Assembly (NCBI GenBank): GCA_910579465.1 | Contig: CAJTUB010000003.1 | Span: 310,001-374,000, forward strand | Reading direction: 5' to 3' | Origin: an uncultured Lachnospiraceae bacterium | GTDB taxonomy: Bacteria; Bacillota; Clostridia; Lachnospirales; Lachnospiraceae | Length of the DNA: 64,000 bases | Part shown: piece by piece, positions 58,651-64,000 of the stretch | Layout: the number at the start of each line of letters is the position of its first letter | Numbering within the stretch: position 1 is the stretch's first letter | The notes under the pieces: generated by a model | Database searches by the model: none | What the model was told of the DNA's origin: nothing | The model's input: only the letters and a program-made list of their open reading frames with translations | Translations under genes and position numbers: made by a program

Positions 58651-59760
58651 GTGAAGCATACAATAGTAAGAGGGATGAAAAAACTTCTGTCGGGATTTAC
58701 AGTGACGGCATTGCTTATAACGACGGGGACTGTTATGCCGGTATCAGCCGCGGATGCTTCCGGAAGGGAGTCCGCAGTCTGCGGGGAAGAACAGTCCAGG
58801 CAGAATGAGATAGAAGCAATATTTGAAGAGCTGAATGAGCGTGCGTCAAGAGAGGTACATTGTAAGGCTCTTGAACTGGACGGGATTGCCCTGTCCGGAA
58901 CCGGGCAGGAGCGCAAAGCCGCTGCTCCGTCAGAAGGAGAGCTGGAACTACGTCTGGAGGCACTGGGCGTAAAGAAGATAAATCCGGAGAAGCCGGAGGA
59001 TTTAGCGTTACTGTATGAACTGACGTCAGCCTTTGGAAATGCGGATGTATTAAGAAGCGGACCGACCGATACCGCGCCGGATTTTGCATCTCTGGCAAAA
59101 GCTTTTACCATATACGTTTATGATGGTACGTATTCTTACAAGGGAGAAAGCCATATTTATCGTTACATTCGTGTCATAGATAATAAGAAACATGGAGGTT
59201 TAACTAGGAATGCAGAGTATAATGCTGTTGAAAAAAATATTTTACCGTCTGTAATGGGGAGTGTCCTGTCGTATAACTTCGGATTTGTTTTTTTCCATTT
59301 TCTTGGGAAAATTCCACATGGACTTGTGGCAGACTGGACGTTAGGCAGTTTATTTAGTGTACTTGAGGGAGTAAATAGCGCAAGTGATGCCATAGTATGT
59401 GGGGACAAAGATTTGTATCGTATTTACTGTACCTCGGTGACAGAAATGGTGTACTATTTTTATTACGATGCTCCTGTCTGGAGCTTTATTGGTACGTCGG
59501 CAAGTGCCGCGTTTACGCATACGAATTTTTTTGCCGGGAATGTAAATGGTGTTCCGGTGCATGACATAGAGGGACCTGTCAACTGGACCAGCACATCGGG
59601 CGGTGTCTGGTATGATTATGTGGAGGCGTATGCAGACAGTAAGTCGTATCATCCTGGATACTGCCGGATTGATGAATTAGGGACATGCGAATTAAAGGGG
59701 TATAAGAATAGGACTAAGGATGTTTCTCCTAAATTTGCCGCGCTTCCGGGAGATATCTAA
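58651..59760 (+). CDS. Secreted protein of unknown function
   Basis: 369 residues beginning with GTG; AGGGAGGA lies 7 nt upstream. The N-terminus is a signal peptide (KLLSGFTVTALLITTGTVMPVSA) with cleavage likely near residue 34. The mature part has an acidic helical stretch (about 40-120) and then an aromatic-rich region (YVYDGTYSYKGESHIYRYI, YYFYYDAPVW, GGVWYDYVEAYADSKSYHPGYC) without known motifs. ATG 58675 is an alternative start. It begins a run of four genes for exported unknown proteins. Confidence 0.65.
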   Translation: MKHTIVRGMKKLLSGFTVTALLITTGTVMPVSAADASGRESAVCGEEQSRQNEIEAIFEELNERASREVHCKALELDGIALSGTGQERKAAAPSEGELELRLEALGVKKINPEKPEDLALLYELTSAFGNADVLRSGPTDTAPDFASLAKAFTIYVYDGTYSYKGESHIYRYIRVIDNKKHGGLTRNAEYNAVEKNILPSVMGSVLSYNFGFVFFHFLGKIPHGLVADWTLGSLFSVLEGVNSASDAIVCGDKDLYRIYCTSVTEMVYYFYYDAPVWSFIGTSASAAFTHTNFFAGNVNGVPVHDIEGPVNWTSTSGGVWYDYVEAYADSKSYHPGYCRIDELGTCELKGYKNRTKDVSPKFAALPGDI

Positions 59761-59794
59761 ATAGTATAGTTTGAAAATATGGAGGGAACAGGGG

Positions 59795-60301
59795 ATGAAA
59801 AAGAGAGTTAAGAAAATAATAATAGCTACGCTACTTCTCCTTTTTGCAGTATGCCTGGTGTATCACTTTCCGGTAAAAAAGAAGCTCCGGGTAACGGTAT
59901 GCACGATAGAGGGAGAGACAGCAGAGGTAGTGTTTGATATCTGGTTCCAAAGGAGCCTGATTTACCCGACCGTAATGAATGGTAAGGTTACCTTTGGCGG
60001 CAGGGAGTATGAGAATGTTTTTGGGGATGGGGCGAGTTTTTCCGAAAAAATACATGCGAAGATGGAAGATTGGGGAGGGGTGCGGTCGAGCTTCTTTCAA
60101 CTAAACAGTAATGATTTCAATGAGAGGGCTGAGAACATGATTTGGTTTAATTCCTCCGATAAGGGGGTCAGGAAGCAGTTTGATGCGTTTTTCTTTATTG
60201 TAATCAAAGGCTCCACACTCGTAGAATACTACGGTCCCGCCGAAACGGCAGAGGAGGCGGAAAAAGTCAGGGCGCATGTGTACCAGCTTCCGCAGGAGTG
60301 A
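59795..60301 (+). CDS. Membrane-anchored protein of unknown function, tandem copy 1
   Basis: 168 residues: a basic start (MKKRVKKI), one hydrophobic helix (IIATLLLLFAVCLVYHF) and an extracytoplasmic part (LRVTVCTIEGETAEVVFDIWFQR to VRAHVYQLPQE). No known domain. ATG 59795 follows AGGGAACAGGGG. It is strongly similar to the next gene over its whole length, including untranslated bases before the start, which marks a recent tandem duplication. Confidence 0.65.
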   Translation: MKKRVKKIIIATLLLLFAVCLVYHFPVKKKLRVTVCTIEGETAEVVFDIWFQRSLIYPTVMNGKVTFGGREYENVFGDGASFSEKIHAKMEDWGGVRSSFFQLNSNDFNERAENMIWFNSSDKGVRKQFDAFFFIVIKGSTLVEYYGPAETAEEAEKVRAHVYQLPQE

Positions 60302-60361
60302 GAAGAGTTAGAAAACGAAAGCGATTTGTATCACCTGATTAGGGATTGGAGGGAACAGGGG

Positions 60362-60880
60362 ATGAAAAAGAGAGTTAAGAAAATAGTAATAGCTACGCTG
60401 CTTCTCCTTTTTGCAGTATGTCTGGTGTATCATTTCCCGGTAAAAAAGAAGCTCCGGGTAACGGTATGTACAGTGGAGGGTGAGACAGCAGAGGTAGTGT
60501 TTGATGTCTGGTTCCAAAGAATCCTGATTTATCCGACTGTAATGAATGGCACGATTACCTTTGATGGAAGGGAATACGAGAAGGTTCCTGTGGGCTGGGG
60601 GAGCATTTTCGAAAGAATACGTCGGAAGTTAGATAACTGGGGAGCTGTGGATGGAGGTCTTTTTTGTCTGAAAAGCAATGATATCATGGAAAGGGCAGGG
60701 AATCTGGTAGATTTTAATTCACCTGATAAGGGGATTGGAAAACAGTTTAAAGCTTTTTCATTTACTGTAATTAAAGGCTCCACACTCGTAGAATACTATG
60801 GACCTGCCGAAACGGCGGAGGAGGCAGAAAAAATCAGAGCGCATGTGTACCAGCTTCCGCAGGAAAGAGAGGAGGACTAG
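60362..60880 (+). CDS. Membrane-anchored protein of unknown function, tandem copy 2
   Basis: 172 residues; the same plan as the preceding gene. The first 60 residues differ from copy 1 at very few positions, the middle (about 70-120, for example VPVGWGSIFERIRRKLDNWG against FGDGASFSEKIHAKMEDWGG) has diverged much more, and the end (GSTLVEYYGPAETAEEAEK) is again almost identical. The start is ATG 60362 after GGGAACAGGGG. Function unknown. Confidence 0.65.
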   Translation: MKKRVKKIVIATLLLLFAVCLVYHFPVKKKLRVTVCTVEGETAEVVFDVWFQRILIYPTVMNGTITFDGREYEKVPVGWGSIFERIRRKLDNWGAVDGGLFCLKSNDIMERAGNLVDFNSPDKGIGKQFKAFSFTVIKGSTLVEYYGPAETAEEAEKIRAHVYQLPQEREED

Positions 60881-61046
60881 AAAAGAAAGCGGCAGGTGGC
60901 AAAGCTATAAAATCATGTTTGCCTGTGTGGCTGACAAATTGTAAAGGGGGTGGTCAGGAGAGATTTGTTTCCATAGGCAAGGGCGTTTTTTCCTGGCAGA
61001 AGAAAAAAAGTATCACATACGGCAGTTAAAAAAGGAGGAATAACTT

Positions 61047-61595
61047 ATGAAGAAGGTGTTTATGTTACAGGCAGTCTTAGTTCTTGCGCTTATTCTTTTC
61101 AGACCATCCGAAGCAGAGGCATCGGTAATAGCGCTGGAGAACGGAATGTGGGTGGAAGAAAGCGAAGCAGTTCTTTACGAGGTCCCGAAGGGGACTGATG
61201 GAATCAATCTGGTGGCTGAAAATGGTTCAGCATATTCGGAGTATGATTTTGAAAAGCAGTTCAGCTTTTATTCGAAGGACGCTAAAGGGAATGATTTGAA
61301 AATATTTACGATAGCAGTGACGGGAACCGTATATTTCTATGAAAACGGGAAGGTTCATTTGTTTCGTTGCGGTTCAAGGGTAGTAGATGTCATAAGAAGG
61401 CAATATGAAATTACAAAGTACGATCCAAAAATTGAGAATACGGATGGTTCCTATTCGTCAGGTCTGGTTCTGTTTGTCACATATGACGACGTATATCCTA
61501 GCGGAGACTTTGCTGTGAAAGTGTATTTTATGTCGGGCTCTAATCAGATTTATGGCGACTTGACGGTTGTACGATTAAGGGGCGAAGAATGGTAA
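61047..61595 (+). CDS. Small secreted protein of unknown function
   Basis: 182 residues with a signal peptide (VFMLQAVLVLALILFRPSEAEA). The mature part is beta-rich (KIFTIAVTGTVYFYENGKVHLF, YDDVYPSGDFAVKVYFMSG) with no known motif. AAAGGAGGAATAACTT precedes the ATG. It lies in the same direction as the tandem pair but 166 nt downstream. I do not recognise it. Confidence 0.65.
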   Translation: MKKVFMLQAVLVLALILFRPSEAEASVIALENGMWVEESEAVLYEVPKGTDGINLVAENGSAYSEYDFEKQFSFYSKDAKGNDLKIFTIAVTGTVYFYENGKVHLFRCGSRVVDVIRRQYEITKYDPKIENTDGSYSSGLVLFVTYDDVYPSGDFAVKVYFMSGSNQIYGDLTVVRLRGEEW

Positions 61596-61716
61596 AGATA
61601 GAAAGAGTGTATGATACTCTTCGGACAGAATAAAAAACCGGACAAGAAACTACTGGATTTTTTCGATTCGCAGGTGTATAATTAAACTATCATTGATTAA
61701 TACGGAGGATAGTAGT

Positions 61717-62295
61717 ATGGCTGAGATTTTAGTAGAGACATCTGCCCGTCATATTCATGTCACCAGGGAGCATCTGGAAATTTTATTTGGTAAGGGGGCT
61801 ACACTTACCAAGAAGAAGGACCTTTCCCAGCCGGGACAGTATGCCTGTGAAGAGAGAGTTACGATTGTAGGACCGAAGAAGTCCCTTGCCAATGTTTCGA
61901 TTCTTGGACCGGAGCGCTCGGCAACCCAGGTAGAGCTTTCTGCGACAGATGCACGTTCCATCGGGGTACCGGTTGTAGTAAGAGAGAGCGGAGATATTGC
62001 AGGCTCTGCGGGCTGTAAGGTCGTGGGACCTTGCGGTGAGATTGAGATTTCCGAAGGCGTGATTGTAGCAAAGCGCCATATCCATATGATTCCGGAGACG
62101 GCAGAAAAGCTTGGTCTGAAGAATAAAGATGTGGTATGGGTAAAGATGGAGACCAACGGCAGAAAGGCAGTGCTCGGGGATGTTGTGGTCCGTGTCAGCG
62201 AAAAGTTTGCCGACGCGATGCATATCGATACGGATGAGTCCAATGCAATCGGAGCAGGACCGAATCTGATGGGTGAGATTGTAAAAGAATTATAG
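61717..62295 (+). CDS. pduL: Phosphate propanoyltransferase (PduL-type)
   Basis: PduL converts acyl-CoA and phosphate to acyl phosphate and CoA, replacing Pta. 192 residues with two similar half-barrels; metal-binding His residues appear in SARHIHVT near the N-terminus and VAKRHIHM in the second half, with DESNAIGAG at the end. There is no microcompartment targeting extension, and no shell genes are seen, so it is probably the cytosolic phosphotransacetylase-like form. ATG 61717 follows GGAGG. It is monocistronic; a terminator follows. Confidence 0.94.
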   Translation: MAEILVETSARHIHVTREHLEILFGKGATLTKKKDLSQPGQYACEERVTIVGPKKSLANVSILGPERSATQVELSATDARSIGVPVVVRESGDIAGSAGCKVVGPCGEIEISEGVIVAKRHIHMIPETAEKLGLKNKDVVWVKMETNGRKAVLGDVVVRVSEKFADAMHIDTDESNAIGAGPNLMGEIVKEL

Positions 62296-62311
62296 TCATT
62301 AGTGAATGCAG

Positions 62312-62354
62312 AGAGGGACTTTTGTCGGAAAAAGCGGCAAAAGTTCTCTTTTTT
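62312..62354 (+). terminator. Terminator after pduL
   Basis: AGAGGGACTTTTGTC pairs with GGCAAAAGTTCTCT around an A-rich loop, followed by TTTTTT. Confidence 0.85.
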
Positions 62355-62366
62355 GCATATATCTTC

Positions 62367-62395
62367 TTGCAAGAAAGACAAATTTGTTATATAAT
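62367..62395 (+). promoter_or_regulatory. Promoter of the phosphohexomutase gene
   Basis: TTGCAA (62367-62372), a 17-nt spacer and TATAAT (62390-62395), just after the pduL terminator. Confidence 0.8.
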
Positions 62396-62461
62396 CATAA
62401 GTGAGAAATAAAGGAAATATTTCAATATTCGGGGAAGTCGAAAAGGCAGAAGGAGGTTTTT

Positions 62462-64000
62462 ATGGATTACAAAAAGATGTATGAGGATTGGCGTAATAAT
62501 CCGTATTTTGATGAAGCAACGAAGGATGAATTAAAGGCAATCGAGGGGAATGAAGCGGAAATCAAAGACCGTTTCTATCGAGAGCTGGAGTTTGGTACAG
62601 CAGGACTCCGCGGTATTATCGGGGCGGGAACAAACCGTATGAATTATTACACGGTACGAAAGGCGACACAGGGACTGGCAAACTTTATTATTGATGAGGG
62701 GGGAGCCAGCCGTGGCGTTGCTATTGCATATGACTCCAGAAATATGTCGCCGGAGTTTTCCGAGGCGGCAGCACTCTGCCTTTGTGCAAACGGAATCAGG
62801 ACGTATTTGTTTGAATCGCTGCGGCCGACGCCGGAGCTTTCTTTTGCGGTGCGTGAGCTTGGCTGCATTGCCGGAATTGTGGTGACGGCAAGTCATAATC
62901 CGGCAGAGTATAACGGCTATAAGGTATACTGGGAGGACGGAGCCCAGATTACGTTTCCGAAGGACAAGGAAATTATTGCAGAGGTAAACGCGGTGACCGA
63001 TTACCGTGCCGTAAAGACGATGGGGCGTTCCGAGGCGGAGGCAAGAGGGCTGTTAAAAGTAATCGGCAAAGAGATTGACGATAAGTATGTTGCAGCTTTA
63101 AAGCGCCAGATTATCCATCCGGATATTATCCGCGAGCAGGGAAAGGAATTAAAGATTGTATATACGCCGTTGCATGGCACGGGAAATGTTCCGGTGCAGC
63201 GTGTATTGAAGGAGCTTGGATTTGAGAATGTATATGTTGTTCCGGAGCAGGAGCAGCCGGATGGGAATTTCCCTACCGTAAGCTATCCGAATCCGGAGGA
63301 TGAGAAAGCGTTTGCACTGGCGCTTGCCCTTGCAAAGAAGGTGGATGCAGATGTCATTATGGCAACGGACCCGGATGCTGACCGTCTCGGCGTATACGCA
63401 AAGGACTCCAGGACCGGGGAGTATATGTCCTTTACCGGTAATATGTCCGGTATCCTGATTTGTGAGTATCTGATGAGCCAGCGTAAGGAGCTTGGCAGGA
63501 TTGCGGACGACGGTGCAATTATTAAGACGATTGTTACGACCAATATGACCGATAAGGTAGCACAGGAATACGGTGTGAAGCTGATTGAGGTGCTGACCGG
63601 CTTTAAGTACATAGGCGAGCAGATTAAGCTGTTTGAACAGACCGGAAAGGGGCATTATGAGTTCGGCTTTGAGGAAAGCTATGGATGCCTTGTAGGTACG
63701 CATGCAAGAGATAAGGATGCGGTCGTAGCGGTGATGATGCTTTGCGAGGCTGCCGCATATTACAGAAAGCAGGGTCTGACGCTTTGGGATCAGATGCAGA
63801 ATATTTACCAGAAGTATGGATATTTTAAGGAAGGTCTGCAGACAATGACCTTAAAAGGTGCAGACGGTGTAGAAAAGATTCAGGCTATGATGGACGGCTT
63901 CCGTGCGAACCCGCCGAAGAATCTCGGCAGCTATCAGGTACTTTCCTTCCGGGACTATGAGAAGGATACCGTAACAAAGCTTACGGACGGTACGGTAACG
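62462..64000 (+). CDS. Phosphoglucomutase/phosphomannomutase family protein (3' end outside window)
   Basis: Alpha-D-phosphohexomutase, interconverting hexose 1- and 6-phosphates. 513 codons are visible and the frame is open at the window end; PgcA-type members have about 560-580 residues. Motifs: FGTAGLRGIIGAGTNRMN, the phosphoserine loop VVTASHNPAEYNGYKVY, the magnesium loop ATDPDADRLGVYA and the sugar-binding FGFEESYGCLVG. GGAGGTTTTT precedes the ATG. It probably links glucose-6-phosphate to glucose-1-phosphate for envelope or storage polymers. Confidence 0.95.
   Translation, partial: MDYKKMYEDWRNNPYFDEATKDELKAIEGNEAEIKDRFYRELEFGTAGLRGIIGAGTNRMNYYTVRKATQGLANFIIDEGGASRGVAIAYDSRNMSPEFSEAAALCLCANGIRTYLFESLRPTPELSFAVRELGCIAGIVVTASHNPAEYNGYKVYWEDGAQITFPKDKEIIAEVNAVTDYRAVKTMGRSEAEARGLLKVIGKEIDDKYVAALKRQIIHPDIIREQGKELKIVYTPLHGTGNVPVQRVLKELGFENVYVVPEQEQPDGNFPTVSYPNPEDEKAFALALALAKKVDADVIMATDPDADRLGVYAKDSRTGEYMSFTGNMSGILICEYLMSQRKELGRIADDGAIIKTIVTTNMTDKVAQEYGVKLIEVLTGFKYIGEQIKLFEQTGKGHYEFGFEESYGCLVGTHARDKDAVVAVMMLCEAAAYYRKQGLTLWDQMQNIYQKYGYFKEGLQTMTLKGADGVEKIQAMMDGFRANPPKNLGSYQVLSFRDYEKDTVTKLTDGTVT

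Noticed and set aside
1..64000. tRNA, rRNA, insertion sequence or CRISPR array
   Set aside because: No cloverleaf, rRNA segment, transposase gene or spacer-repeat array was recognised by reading; a tRNA scan would be needed to exclude short genes fully.

Overview
The window looks like a chromosomal segment of an anaerobic Firmicute of the Lachnospiraceae type. The evidence is GGAGG ribosome binding sites, TTGACA/TATAAT-like promoters with 17-nt spacing, clostridial gene families (2-hydroxyacyl-CoA dehydratase activase, PduL, SpoIID, HD-GYP, FolT under a THF riboswitch, a DUF5050-type protein) and a GH8/GH10/GH43/GH51 xylan locus built from lipoproteins. The species cannot be named from sequence alone. 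Most of the window has moderate GC; the block at about 20.6-23.2 kb is clearly AT-rich and looks acquired.

Layout. 0-6 kb: RNase R (cut by the window edge), SmpB, an HD-GYP protein, an APH(3')-like kinase, S15 with a structured leader, and a CmpB-like membrane protein. 6-9.4 kb: an XRE regulator, a degenerate receiver protein and an ABC exporter. 9.4-12 kb: pyrBI (minus) and an AraC-domain gene translationally coupled to a divergent clpP. 12-16 kb: glucuronate catabolism (LacI regulator and uxaC against divergent kdgK, with an operator-like palindrome). 16-20.6 kb: an ABC-2 type transporter, hisD with a terminator in its leader, and a stand-alone GyrI-like protein. 20.9-23.3 kb: a complete retron, made of an St85/RcaT-like effector, an msr-msd RNA and a reverse transcriptase. 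23.4-32 kb: a 1410-residue CoA-dehydratase activase, LysM and SpoIID proteins, queA, a small ORF and yfcE. 32-38 kb: TetR with a perfect operator, a CPBP protease homologue, a response-regulator/permease chimera, and argS preceded by an arginine-rich leader peptide and attenuator. 38-49.7 kb: the xylan locus. 49.7-54.4 kb: THF riboswitch, folT, folC, a beta-propeller membrane protein and pheA. 54.4-64 kb: HtrA, an SPL-type radical SAM protein, an esterase-like protein, a group of secreted unknowns including a tandem duplication, pduL and a phosphohexomutase (cut by the window edge).

How genes fit together. The extracellular lipoproteins (GH10 xylanase, two GH43 enzymes) would open arabinoxylan. 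The cytosolic GH8 exo-oligoxylanase, GH43 and GH51 would finish imported oligosaccharides, and uxaC/kdgK would handle glucuronate released from glucuronoxylan. The AraC gene inside the xylan locus has a promoter overlapping that of the enzyme operon.

The strongest unusual signals are the retron, with a perfect 13-bp a1/a2 repeat and a bulged msd hairpin, and the argS leader. The latter encodes a 19-residue peptide with five Arg codons in a seven-codon stretch, followed by competing hairpins and a terminator. All functional statements are from reading the sequence; no database search was run.
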